NCBI GenBank assembly: GCA_031291335.1
Contig: JARLJF010000008.1
Span: 1-64,000, forward strand
Source of the DNA: Pandoraea sp.
GTDB lineage: Bacteria > Pseudomonadota > Gammaproteobacteria > Burkholderiales > Burkholderiaceae
Reading direction: 5' to 3'
Length of the DNA stretch: 64,000 bases
The notes under the pieces were generated by a model. That model did no database searches, had not been told where the DNA came from, and saw only the letters and a program-made list of their open reading frames with translations. Positions 38,323 through 46,419 of the stretch are shown here, in pieces. Within the stretch, counting starts at the first letter, position 1. Every line of letters starts with the position of its first letter. The translations under genes were made by a program, and so were the position numbers.

Positions 38323-39194
38323 GTCCGCCGTCTTCAAGAAATCACACGCCTATGTCGAAATCCTCCGTGACCTGTCCCTACCCGTCGACGTTCTGGCGCG
38401 ATCCGGCGTTGCCGTTTATCGAAGCGCGTGAAGTGCTCGACGGGCGTCGCGTGTGCTACGCGCTGCACAGTCATGAGACGTTTTCCATCGGCGCCGTGAC
38501 GGGGGGACGGAGTACCTATCTGAATGGCCGGGCACGCGAGACGGTAGGGCGAGGTAGCGTCGTGGTGATGAACCCCGATGCGGTGCACGCGTGTAATCCC
38601 ATTGGCGACGAGGCGTGGGCCTATCGCATGCTGTTCGTCGACACCGCGTGGTTGCGAGAATTGCAGCGGGAGTTGGGCTTCGGTCACGGACAGGATCTGC
38701 ATTTGTTCGATCCCATGTCGTCGACCGACGTAATGCTTTACGAAGGGTTGAACCGGCTCTACGACGTTTGCACCGACACCACGCGTGACCGGCTCGAGCG
38801 CGAGAGTGTCGTGCAGCAGTTTTTCATCGATGCGCATGAGCGCTTGAATCCCGCGCCGCAGCCGATGCACGACGACTCGCACAAGTTGCGCGAGGCCGCC
38901 GACTTCATCCGCGCACATTGCTGTGAAGCGCTGACGCTGGCGCAAATTTGCGCGGCAGCGGGCTTGTCGGCGTCGTATCTGACGCGGGCCTTTCGCGCGC
39001 AGTACGGGCTGACACCGCACGCGTTCCTGATGAACCAGCGCATTCAGTACGCGCGCGGACGACTGCGTCGCGGGCACGCCATCGCCGAGGTGGCGCTCGA
39101 CGCGGGCTTTGCCGATCAGGCGCATTTTCAACGCACCTTCAAGCAGTTCCTTGCCGCGACGCCGGGCCATTACCGGGAGTCGCGTGCGGTTTGA
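38319..39194 (+). CDS. AraC-family transcriptional regulator
   Basis: About 291 residues if started at the ATG at 38319, overlapping the patatin stop by 4 bases. The ATG at 38352 (MSKSSVT) is an alternative giving 280. An N-terminal cupin-like AraC ligand-binding domain (FSIGAVTGGRSTYLNG and VVMNPDAVHACNP) is followed by two C-terminal helix-turn-helix motifs (LTLAQICAAAGLSASYLTRAF and IAEVALDAGFADQAHFQRTFKQFL). It is convergent with a LysE-type exporter gene, a frequent pair, so it may control that gene. Confidence 0.92.
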   Translation: MSPPSSRNHTPMSKSSVTCPYPSTFWRDPALPFIEAREVLDGRRVCYALHSHETFSIGAVTGGRSTYLNGRARETVGRGSVVVMNPDAVHACNPIGDEAWAYRMLFVDTAWLRELQRELGFGHGQDLHLFDPMSSTDVMLYEGLNRLYDVCTDTTRDRLERESVVQQFFIDAHERLNPAPQPMHDDSHKLREAADFIRAHCCEALTLAQICAAAGLSASYLTRAFRAQYGLTPHAFLMNQRIQYARGRLRRGHAIAEVALDAGFADQAHFQRTFKQFLAATPGHYRESRAV

Positions 39195-39226
39195 GGTCGC
39201 GGAGGGCCGACGCGCTCACCGCCTCC

Positions 39227-39814
39227 TCACGTCGCGGCGACCAGATACACCGCACTTCCCGCCAACAATGCCGCCATTACGCGATTCAGGCGCCGCACGC
39301 GGCGAGCATCCCGCATGTGATGACGCAGCATCGCGCCAGCGGCAGCCCAGCATCCGACCGACAGCCAGCAGACCACGAAATAGATTGCGGCGAATTGCCA
39401 GATGCGTGCCGGCTCGCCTGCCGTGTAAGCTCCCATCCCGGCCAAGGCCGCAAGCCATGCCTTCGGATTGAGCCACTGCATGACGGCGCCATGCGCCATC
39501 GTCGGGCCGCGCTGCGCGTCGGCATCGCCCAGTTCGCCGTTATCGATTGCAAGCTTGTACGCCATGTACAGCAGGAAGGCCACGCCGAACCACTGAATCG
39601 CGTGCATCAGGACAGGCATGCGTTGCAGTAGCTCGTACACCCCGAAGCCGACCGCGATCAGCAACACCACGAAGCCCACCGTCGCACCTGTCACGTGTCG
39701 CAGGCTCGGCACGAGTCCGTAGCGTGCACCCGAGCCCAGCGCCACCACGTTGACGGGGCCGGGGGTGATCGACGCGGCCAGCGCGAACGCGGCCATCGAA
39801 TAGAAAAGTGTCAT
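39227..39814 (-). CDS. LysE/RhtB-family exporter
   Basis: A 195-residue inner-membrane protein with five to six helices, starting MTLFYSMAAFALAASITPGPVN, the classic LysE/RhtB N-terminus with the conserved TPGP. WLNPKAWLAALAG near 122 is also typical. Family members export amino acids, homoserine lactones or derivatives by proton antiport. The frame stays open far upstream to 40240, but only sequence from 39814 on belongs to the family. Confidence 0.9.
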   Translation of the reverse strand: MTLFYSMAAFALAASITPGPVNVVALGSGARYGLVPSLRHVTGATVGFVVLLIAVGFGVYELLQRMPVLMHAIQWFGVAFLLYMAYKLAIDNGELGDADAQRGPTMAHGAVMQWLNPKAWLAALAGMGAYTAGEPARIWQFAAIYFVVCWLSVGCWAAAGAMLRHHMRDARRVRRLNRVMAALLAGSAVYLVAAT

Positions 39815-39926
39815 CGGAAACCTCAATGCTGAATCAGCGGGGGAAACGAGGTTCCGAATGTAGGCGGGCACGCGTGCGGCGTATTGAAGAAAACTGCCCT
39901 TTGGGGATCGCCCCAGTGCCGACGTC

Positions 39927-40364
39927 TCAGCGAAACAGACGCTGCTGTAACCAGCGCAACAAGCGTCCGACGAAAGGCAGCTTGGTGTAGAGGTCTTCGG
40001 TGGCGTCCCAATAGTCGCGTTGATAGGTGACACGGCCGTCCACCGCCAGACGCAGGTGCGACGCACCGTGGATGATCTGTTCGTCGTCGAGCCACCGTTT
40101 GGTGTGGAAATGCAGATTCCAGACGAGCAGCGCCTGATTGTGTTGCAGCAGCGTGGCGGTGATCTCGATGCGCGGCACGTCGACGCGTTCGAACAGATGA
40201 GTGAGCAGGGTCGCGATCTCGGCGGCGCTACGCACCTCATGCAGCGGCGTCTTGAGATAGGCGTTAGGCGTGTAGAACTCGCCCAGATTTTCGACGCTCA
40301 GGCGGGTGAGGGTCTCGAAGTAGCGCGTCAGGCGCGTAAGCGCAGCAGCATGATCGATATCCAT
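39927..40364 (-). CDS. NTF2-like/SnoaL-fold protein
   Basis: About 145 residues from MDIDHAAALTRLTRYFETLT. An ATG at 40415 (MELPIDS) is an alternative start with no better ribosome site. The sequence has the cone-shaped NTF2 fold pattern: an N-terminal helix, FYTPNAYLKTP, a central beta sheet and HLRLAVDGRVTYQRDYWDATEDLY. Members include isomerases and ligand-binding proteins, and many are encoded next to flavin or lipid enzymes. No substrate can be proposed. Confidence 0.75.
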   Translation of the reverse strand: MDIDHAAALTRLTRYFETLTRLSVENLGEFYTPNAYLKTPLHEVRSAAEIATLLTHLFERVDVPRIEITATLLQHNQALLVWNLHFHTKRWLDDEQIIHGASHLRLAVDGRVTYQRDYWDATEDLYTKLPFVGRLLRWLQQRLFR

Positions 40365-40561
40365 AGGCACGCTCGCGTGGGCGCCGTGACAGCGCGAATC
40401 GATGGGCAATTCCATGAACGCATGGCCGGTTCCGGGGTGCGATTCCACCCATCCCGGGCGTGCGGCGTCGGGACGGGCTTTCCGTAAATTACACCCGCAT
40501 GGCCGTGTCGCGACGCGCGTGGCGCCGATGAGACACCCGATGGCATCCGTCGAATGGGGAC

Positions 40562-41122
40562 TCAGCGTGCGTCGCTGATCAATTCGGCGCGAAGGTCCGG
40601 GGCACTCGTGCGCGGGTCGAGCCAGATGGCAAAGAAGGCGCGGCCGAAGGCATCGCCTGCGATCTGACCAATGAGCTTGCCATCCGAGAAAAAGCGCGTG
40701 CCGTCACCCGGGCGGAAGACGCCCGTCAAATGCTGGCCGGCGGACACGTCAGGCAGAATGCGCGCGAGCTCGTCAGCCCAGCGCAGCCGCTCCGCGTCGG
40801 TCGCCACTTGCAGCTTGGTCATTTCGATCAGACTTCGCTCCACGAGCGTATGGGACTTGAAGCTGCGCGCGTAACGCAGATCGAGTACCAGCGCGTGCGT
40901 ACCCCAGTTCGCGCTGACGCGATCGGCGCCCGAGAAGAGTTCGGCGTCGTAGAGATGAAAGCCCATGCGCGTGAAGGAGCCGTGGCCGATCAAATGCGCG
41001 GCCGGGATCTCTTGCGAGGCCAGTTGCCCGGCGTCGAACGCCCAGGCACCGGGGGCTGTGGCCACCGTCGCCAGAAAACAGGCGGTGCGCAGCCACGCGG
41101 CAAATGCGGGACGAGTTGCCAT
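40562..41122 (-). CDS. Secreted chalcone isomerase-like protein
   Basis: A 186-residue protein from the ATG at 41122 with AAGGAG upstream. A signal peptide (to about residue 28, ending GAWA) is followed by a chalcone-isomerase-like domain: GHGSFTRMGFHLYDAELFSG, LVLDLRYARSFKSHTLVERSLIEM and GVFRPGDGTRFFSDGKLIGQIAGDAFGRAFFAIWLDPRT. Bacterial members are periplasmic, of unknown function, and probably bind fatty acids rather than flavonoids. It stands alone, next to the NTF2-like gene. Confidence 0.83.
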   Translation of the reverse strand: MATRPAFAAWLRTACFLATVATAPGAWAFDAGQLASQEIPAAHLIGHGSFTRMGFHLYDAELFSGADRVSANWGTHALVLDLRYARSFKSHTLVERSLIEMTKLQVATDAERLRWADELARILPDVSAGQHLTGVFRPGDGTRFFSDGKLIGQIAGDAFGRAFFAIWLDPRTSAPDLRAELISDAR

Positions 41123-41840
41123 GCTCGGCTCCTTATCGGTCAAGGATCCAGTCGAGTAGGAAGGCCCGTTGGCGGCGCGCAGGTCGTTCTTCCGACGCGC
41201 CGGCCAGTACAACTTGTTGCGTTATTGAGACTGAGAACTATGCTCAAAGTCAGGGGTTGCTAGCGGACCGCTACCCGCAAACCGCGGGGTCGGCCGTCAT
41301 GACTTCTGGACTCAGATCGCAAATACGGAACGATTGCTTTCAGCGTAGACCATCGGACGCTGCTCGCGCAGGCCCGTGGCACAAGGACATACCCTGACGC
41401 GCTGCCGTGGCGCCCCCGCGATGGGCGTTCTCGCTGGCGTAACGTGCGGCGCGACGCAGGCTTGACGGCAGAATGTCTGCCCGGAAGCCTGTCGCCCCTT
41501 GAGCTTAGGCGCTTTGCGTGACATTTTGACCGGCGTCAAAATTACGCCGCATTACGGTCCTGTGACTGTCAGCGTGGGCGGTTTTGAAAGGCTTTTATGT
41601 TATGATTCAAGAGTTTGCCCATATTTTAGTGGGGTCGCTCTAAGCCAGATCGCCAAGACGCGACCAGATTACAGGCGTTAAATCGCCGTCCTTCTGCGAC
41701 GGCAGGGTTCAAGACGTGAAGCCGGACGGCGGGGGCCGCCCGCGCACGCTCACCGTTTTGTCTGTCGAAATTCGGCGTAAACTTTCACAATACTATCTTG
41801 AGTCCTGGTGTAAGGTCTCGCGACCTTGGGGGTAATTGAA
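41123..41840. other. 718-base non-coding region upstream of the desaturase-like gene
   Basis: This is the longest gap in the window. I see no ORF with a ribosome site. It contains an FNR-like palindrome at 41526-41539 and AT-rich, promoter-like sequence 41590-41610 (TATGTT/TATGAT). A G/C-rich stretch near 41700-41750 could fold in the leader RNA. The local AT content is clearly higher than in neighbouring genes around 41580-41630 and 41755-41830. Confidence 0.5.
41523..41542. promoter_or_regulatory. FNR/CRP-family-like palindrome
   Basis: ATTTTGAC-CGGC-GTCAAAAT at 41523-41542 is a perfect 8-bp inverted repeat. Its core TTGAC-N4-GTCAA is very close to the FNR consensus TTGAT-N4-ATCAA and to DNR-type sites. 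A -10-like TATGTT or TATGAT at 41596-41606 would place the palindrome near -76 to -80 of a plus-strand promoter. It may control the desaturase-like gene starting at 41841. Confidence 0.5.
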
Positions 41841-42716
41841 ATGAACGAAATGCTGTATCCCGAGTTGTACAAGTCGCTGGAGGCAGTGCGTTGGAACATG
41901 GAGAAGGACATTCCGTGGGACAAGTTTGACGCCAGCCAACTCACTGACGATCAGGCGCGCACCATCAAGATGAATGCCATCACGGAATGGGCGGCGCTGC
42001 CGGCCACCGAGATGTTCCTGCGCGACAATCGTGATGACAGCGATTTCTCCGCGTTCATGAGCGTGTGGTTCTTCGAAGAGCAAAAGCACTCGCTGGTGCT
42101 CATGGAATACCTGCGCCGCTTCCGCCCGGATCTCGTACCGACCGAGGCTGAACTGCATGCCGTGCGTTTCCCGTTCGATCCGGCACCGCCGCTTGAGACG
42201 CTCATGCTGCACTTCTGCGGCGAAATCCGCCTGAACCACTGGTATCGCCGTGCTGCCGAATGGCACACCGAGCCGGTCATCAAGGCCATCTACGAAATCA
42301 TTTCGCGCGACGAAGCCCGTCATGGCGGCGCTTACCTGCGCTACATGAAGAAGGCGCTCACGAGCTTTGGCGACAACGCGCGTGCCGCGTTCGCGAAGAT
42401 CGGCGTGCTGATGGCCTCGGCGCGTCGTACTGAAAAGCCGCTTCACCCGACCAACCTGCACGTGAACAAGGACTTGTTCCCGAACGACACGGTGCAGTCG
42501 CGTCTGCCGGAGCCGGAATGGCTCGAACACTGGCTCGACGAACAGATCAAGTTCGACGACGGCTGGGAAAAGAAGGTTGTCGAGCGCATTCTGCACAATA
42601 TGTCGCTGCTGTTCGAGCGCACGTTCGCAACGGCGCAGGACCTGAACCGTTACCGCAAGGAAGTCACCACCCGTCTGGCCGCTGTCACGGCACCGGCAGT
42701 GGCGACCGCGTCGTAA
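41841..42716 (+). CDS. Ferritin-like di-iron protein, acyl-ACP desaturase-related
   Basis: A 291-residue helical protein starting MNEMLYPELYKSLEAVRW, with GGGGGT upstream. Two di-iron motifs are present: E79/E80-Q-K-H83 (FFEEQKHS) and E158-A-R-H161 (SRDEARHGG), with further candidate ligands E49/E57 and E128. This pattern is that of ferritin-like oxygenases, in particular plant-type acyl-ACP desaturases. A role in introducing a double bond into acyl chains is plausible; the substrate is unproven. It is monocistronic, with a long leader carrying an FNR-like site and a strong terminator. Confidence 0.82.
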   Translation: MNEMLYPELYKSLEAVRWNMEKDIPWDKFDASQLTDDQARTIKMNAITEWAALPATEMFLRDNRDDSDFSAFMSVWFFEEQKHSLVLMEYLRRFRPDLVPTEAELHAVRFPFDPAPPLETLMLHFCGEIRLNHWYRRAAEWHTEPVIKAIYEIISRDEARHGGAYLRYMKKALTSFGDNARAAFAKIGVLMASARRTEKPLHPTNLHVNKDLFPNDTVQSRLPEPEWLEHWLDEQIKFDDGWEKKVVERILHNMSLLFERTFATAQDLNRYRKEVTTRLAAVTAPAVATAS

Positions 42717-42749
42717 CCGGTGTAATTGCTGGCATCGGCGTATCAACAG

Positions 42750-42773
42750 AAAAGGGGCTTCGGCCCCTTTTTT
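42750..42773 (+). terminator. Intrinsic terminator after the desaturase-like gene
   Basis: AAAAGGGGC (42750-42758) pairs with GCCCCTTTT (42763-42771) around a stable TTCG tetraloop and is followed by more T residues. Confidence 0.95.
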
Positions 42774-42825
42774 GTTGCCCTGCGTGCGGCATGGGACAAT
42801 AGCGCGTCTACTTCGATTGATTGCC

Positions 42826-43329
42826 ATGTCCTCTTCCCAAGTCCATTCTCCGGCCGATTTCGAGGCCAAGATTCTCTCGCGTGAGGCCCTTGCGGCGTTG
42901 GCGCCGACATTGCCGAGACCGCTCGTGTTCACCAACGGGGTGTTCGATATCCTGCATCGCGGTCACGTGACGTATCTTGCGCAGGCGCGCGCGTTGGGCG
43001 CGTGTCTGATCGTCGGTGTGAATACTGACGCTTCCGTGCGTACGCTGGGCAAGGGCGACGACCGTCCGATCAACAACGAAAACGACCGCGCGGCACTGCT
43101 CGCGGCGCTGCAAAGCGTTGACTATGTCGTGACGTTCGGCGAGACGACGCCTGAGGCGTTGATCGCTGCCGTGCGTCCCGACATTCTCGTCAAAGGTGGC
43201 GACTACGACATGGACACGCTGCCGGAGTCGGCGCTGGTTCGCGGTTGGGGCGGGACGGCCGTGGCCATCCCGTTCGAGCATCAGCGCTCGACGACGTCGC
43301 TACTCAAGAAAGTGCGGGCGCAGTCATGA
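42826..43329 (+). CDS. rfaE2: D-glycero-beta-D-manno-heptose 1-phosphate adenylyltransferase
   Basis: A 167-residue nucleotidyltransferase that makes ADP-heptose for the LPS inner core. The nucleotidyltransferase motif H44-R-G-H47 is in NGVFDILHRGHV. VGVNTDASVRTLGKG and VKGGDYDMDTLPE are typical of the HldE C-terminal half. The kinase half is absent, as in bacteria with separate RfaE1. Its stop overlaps the ATG of the asparaginase gene by 4 bases, so the two are translationally coupled despite unrelated functions. Confidence 0.94.
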   Translation: MSSSQVHSPADFEAKILSREALAALAPTLPRPLVFTNGVFDILHRGHVTYLAQARALGACLIVGVNTDASVRTLGKGDDRPINNENDRAALLAALQSVDYVVTFGETTPEALIAAVRPDILVKGGDYDMDTLPESALVRGWGGTAVAIPFEHQRSTTSLLKKVRAQS

Positions 43330-44333
43330 GTCTTGCGCCGCTCGTTGAAGTCACTCGCGGCGCCAACGGCGTCGACACAGTCGAGTGCGTGCATTACGGC
43401 TGCGTCGCGGTTGTCGATGCGCAAGGGCGCTTGCGATATGCCGCAGGCGATCCGTCGTTCCTCACGTTTTCGCGCTCCACGCTCAAGCCATTTCAGGCAC
43501 TGCCGTTCGTCGAGGGCGATGGCGTCGCGCACTTCGGGCTGACGCAGCCGGAGCTTGCGCTGCTATGCGCGAGCCACTCCGGCGAGACCTTCCACGTTGA
43601 GGGCGTGAAAAGCCTGCTGAGCAAGGCGGGTTGTGACGCGCATCATTTGCAGTGCGGTTGCCACGTGCCGACGTTCTACTCGGCGACCGGCAAACGCGCG
43701 CCCGCGGATCTGAAGCCGACACCGCTGCATCACAACTGTTCGGGCAAGCACGCGGGCTTTCTCGCGTATTGCGCGCAACACGGTTTGCCCCTCGACACCT
43801 ATCTTGACCCGGCACATCCGCTGCAGCAGGCGATTCGTGCGCGCGTTGGCGATGTCGTGGGTGTCGAGGGCGATACGCTGCCGTTGGGCATCGATGGCTG
43901 TTCCGCACCGAACTACGCGTTGCCGCTGGATAAGCTGGCTGCGGCCTATGCCCGGCTGGCTGCGAGCGACGATGCAGCACTGTCGACGCTGTTCGCTGCC
44001 ATGACGCAGCAACCAGAGATGGTATCCGGTACGGCACGCAACGATCTGGCGTTCATGCGCATGGCGCCCGGTGACTGGGCGGCGAAAATCGGCGCCGACG
44101 GCGTGCAGACGATCGGCGTGCGCTCCGCCGGCCTTGGCATCGCGATCAAGGTCGTCGACGGCAATATGCGGGCGCTCTATACGGCGGCGGTCGCTGTACT
44201 CAAGGCACTCGGTCTGGTCGAGTCGCCCGAAGCGACGGGGTTGGCACCGTGGGTGTCGCCGGTCATCAAGAACGCACGAGGAACCCACACCGGGGTGGTG
44301 CGTCCGGTGGTCGAACTGAAGCGCGTCGGGTAA
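43326..44333 (+). CDS. L-asparaginase II family protein
   Basis: A 335-residue asparaginase of the thermolabile/AnsA-II-like family (PF06089 type), not the classical E. coli AnsB fold. Recognisable segments are FSRSTLKPFQALPFVEGDG near 49, CASHSGE near 81, HHNCSGKHAGFLAYC near 136 and VSGTARNDLAFM near 233. It should hydrolyse asparagine to aspartate and ammonia. The start overlaps the rfaE2 stop. It converges with the SPOR-protein gene, 63 bases away. Confidence 0.9.
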   Translation: MSLAPLVEVTRGANGVDTVECVHYGCVAVVDAQGRLRYAAGDPSFLTFSRSTLKPFQALPFVEGDGVAHFGLTQPELALLCASHSGETFHVEGVKSLLSKAGCDAHHLQCGCHVPTFYSATGKRAPADLKPTPLHHNCSGKHAGFLAYCAQHGLPLDTYLDPAHPLQQAIRARVGDVVGVEGDTLPLGIDGCSAPNYALPLDKLAAAYARLAASDDAALSTLFAAMTQQPEMVSGTARNDLAFMRMAPGDWAAKIGADGVQTIGVRSAGLGIAIKVVDGNMRALYTAAVAVLKALGLVESPEATGLAPWVSPVIKNARGTHTGVVRPVVELKRVG

Positions 44334-44396
44334 GCCTGTCGCGTTGAACGCGACCCGCACGGGTCGCATCCCCTTCGCCTGGCCGGCGCCGCTCGG

Positions 44397-45311
44397 TTAA
44401 TGAACGCCTTCGGGCGGACTGCCGGCCGGTGCCGGGCATCCCCGTACCAACTGTGCCGACCACTGTTGCGTCACGACGCCGCGCACTTGCGTTGCCGCGT
44501 TCGCGTTGATTCCGGCAATCCGGTAAATGATCCGGCTCTTCGCATTCGGCCGCTCGCTCAATTGCGGCGTGATGCCTTTCTTTTGCGCTGCGGCCATCAG
44601 GCGCACCGCACGTTCCCTATCGTTGAATAGCCCGAGCGAGACAACGATATTCGAACCGTCGTCGTTGAGCAGGAAGTATTCCGTGACGCCTGCCGAGCGC
44701 AGTTGCGCGACCTGCTTGTCGGCGGCGGCCTTGTTAGGCACAGGGCCGAGATGCACCCAGTACCGCTTGTCGAGTGCGATCGACTGAATGTCGCCTTGTC
44801 CGGCGGGTAATGCCGCGAGCAACAGGCCACGCGCCTGCTGTGCGTCGTTGGCCGCGAACGGCCCGATGTCGAGGCAGGTGGACGTGGCAACGGCCGCTGC
44901 CGCTTGCGAGGCGGCTGCGTCGCCCGAGACGGCGCTCGGTGTCGTGGCGGCGACGGCCTGACTGGCGGCCGCTGCCGTCGATGCGGACACAGACGATGCC
45001 GAGGCTTGCTCAGCGCCGGTATCGGGCTGCGCGCTGTTGCTGGTGGGATTGATGGCGTTGGCGCTGCCACCACCGTTCACGCCGCTTGCACCTGCCGGTA
45101 TCGTGCCCGCGTCGGCAATCACCGCCGATGCCTGCCCGCTGATCTCGGCGCCTGTCAGGCGGATATTGCCGGGCTCGAGCTGCTTTTCGACGCGTGCGGG
45201 CTCGCGGCCGGTGGCGGGCAGCACGTCGCGCCACTTCAGCCAGCCGAACTGAACCGCAGCGAGCGCCACGTTGGCAGCCAGGAACATCACAAGCAACAGC
45301 GCACGCAACAT
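44397..45311 (-). CDS. SPOR-domain membrane protein
   Basis: A 304-residue protein from the ATG at 45311, chosen because GGGAGG lies 8 bases upstream. An ATG at 45332 overlaps coaX and lacks a site. One N-terminal transmembrane helix (MLRALLLVMFLAANVALAAVQFGWL) is followed by an Ala/Ser-rich low-complexity linker (65-150) and a SPOR-like region with YWVHLGPVPNKAAADKQVAQLRSAGV and LGLFNDRERAVRLMAAAQKKG. It is the third gene of birA-coaX-SPOR. A peptidoglycan-binding envelope role is inferred. Confidence 0.82.
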   Translation of the reverse strand: MLRALLLVMFLAANVALAAVQFGWLKWRDVLPATGREPARVEKQLEPGNIRLTGAEISGQASAVIADAGTIPAGASGVNGGGSANAINPTSNSAQPDTGAEQASASSVSASTAAAASQAVAATTPSAVSGDAAASQAAAAVATSTCLDIGPFAANDAQQARGLLLAALPAGQGDIQSIALDKRYWVHLGPVPNKAAADKQVAQLRSAGVTEYFLLNDDGSNIVVSLGLFNDRERAVRLMAAAQKKGITPQLSERPNAKSRIIYRIAGINANAATQVRGVVTQQWSAQLVRGCPAPAGSPPEGVH

Positions 45312-45312
45312 C

Positions 45313-46419
45313 TCAGGCACCTCCCGGGGCATGTCCGGCATCTCGCGGTGCGGATGCCGATGAATCGGTCTCGGCAGAGCGCGTTGGGCCTGCCGTTGTC
45401 GCGTCGGATTCTGTCGCGCGAAGCGCAACCTCGTACAACCCTGCGGGTACCAATTGATCGTGTTCGGTAAAGGGCAGGGTGAGCGTTTGTGCGAGCGCCT
45501 GACGGGCGCCGCCCGAGAGGACACACCGCACAGGCGCGCCGAGTTGCGCTTCCAGTTGTGCGTGACTGCGCTCGACAAGACCGGCTTGTGCAGCGGCACA
45601 GCCGCGCAGAATGGCGTCGGACGTGCTGCGAGCAAACGCCTGTCCGCCGGACGACATGGTGGCGTCGAGCGTCGGCAACTGGGCCGTGCCCTGTGCCAGT
45701 GACTGGAGCATTAGCGCGGGGCCTGGCGCGATCAGTCCGCCGAGATAATCACCGTCGGCACGCAAGGCCTCAACGGTCGTGGCGGTGCCCAAAGTAACAA
45801 TCAGCAGATGTTCGCCGGGCCATGCAGCATGCGCACCGATCAGGCTCGCCCAGCGATCACTACCGAGTTGCGTGGGCGTGTGATATCCATTGCGCACGCC
45901 GGCCCGCGACTCGCTGGCGCGCAACACCTGGAGCCAGTCGGCCGATGCCATGCCCCACAACGTTTGCAGCGTCATGCGCACGGCTTGCTCGGCTGACTCT
46001 CCCGCGACATTCGTGAGCCACACGCCCGTCGGCGCCGGGCAAATGAAGCCGTCATCCTGGCCGCCTTGACCGATGGCGAGCGGGGCGGTGTTCGGCGCGA
46101 AGTGTGCATCGCCACCGGTCCCGGTAGCCAGCGCTGCCCAGCCCGCCCGGATTTGTGTCGCGAGCGTGCGCCATTCCGCATGGTCCACCGCGCCGCTGGC
46201 CAGAAATGACGGCGAGGCTGCGCGCCATTCGGCAGGCCGCACGGCCGGCGCCAGTGCCCACTTGATCCGGCTATTTCCGGCGTCGATCAGCAGCCATGGC
46301 GCGTTGCCAGTGCCGCTTGTGCTTCCGGCGCCATTCGTGACCCGTCCGTCCGCGGCGATTGCCGCGTCGTTTGTCACGCTTGTCGTCCGTGGCGAAGGCG
46401 TGTGCCGGGAGGCTGTCAT
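45313..46419 (-). CDS. coaX: Type III pantothenate kinase
   Basis: CoaX phosphorylates pantothenate in the first step of CoA synthesis. The 368-residue protein has the ASKHA-fold phosphate-1 motif D46-A-G-N-S (LLIDAGNSRIKWAL), GSDRWASLIGA near 189 and LGTATTVEAL near 211. It is longer than usual (about 255), with about 40 extra residues at the N-terminus, an insertion near 105-125 and a Thr/Ser/Ala-rich C-terminal tail. Its ATG overlaps the birA stop (TGATG), and it is one base before the SPOR gene, so all three form one operon. Confidence 0.93.
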   Translation of the reverse strand: MTASRHTPSPRTTSVTNDAAIAADGRVTNGAGSTSGTGNAPWLLIDAGNSRIKWALAPAVRPAEWRAASPSFLASGAVDHAEWRTLATQIRAGWAALATGTGGDAHFAPNTAPLAIGQGGQDDGFICPAPTGVWLTNVAGESAEQAVRMTLQTLWGMASADWLQVLRASESRAGVRNGYHTPTQLGSDRWASLIGAHAAWPGEHLLIVTLGTATTVEALRADGDYLGGLIAPGPALMLQSLAQGTAQLPTLDATMSSGGQAFARSTSDAILRGCAAAQAGLVERSHAQLEAQLGAPVRCVLSGGARQALAQTLTLPFTEHDQLVPAGLYEVALRATESDATTAGPTRSAETDSSASAPRDAGHAPGGA

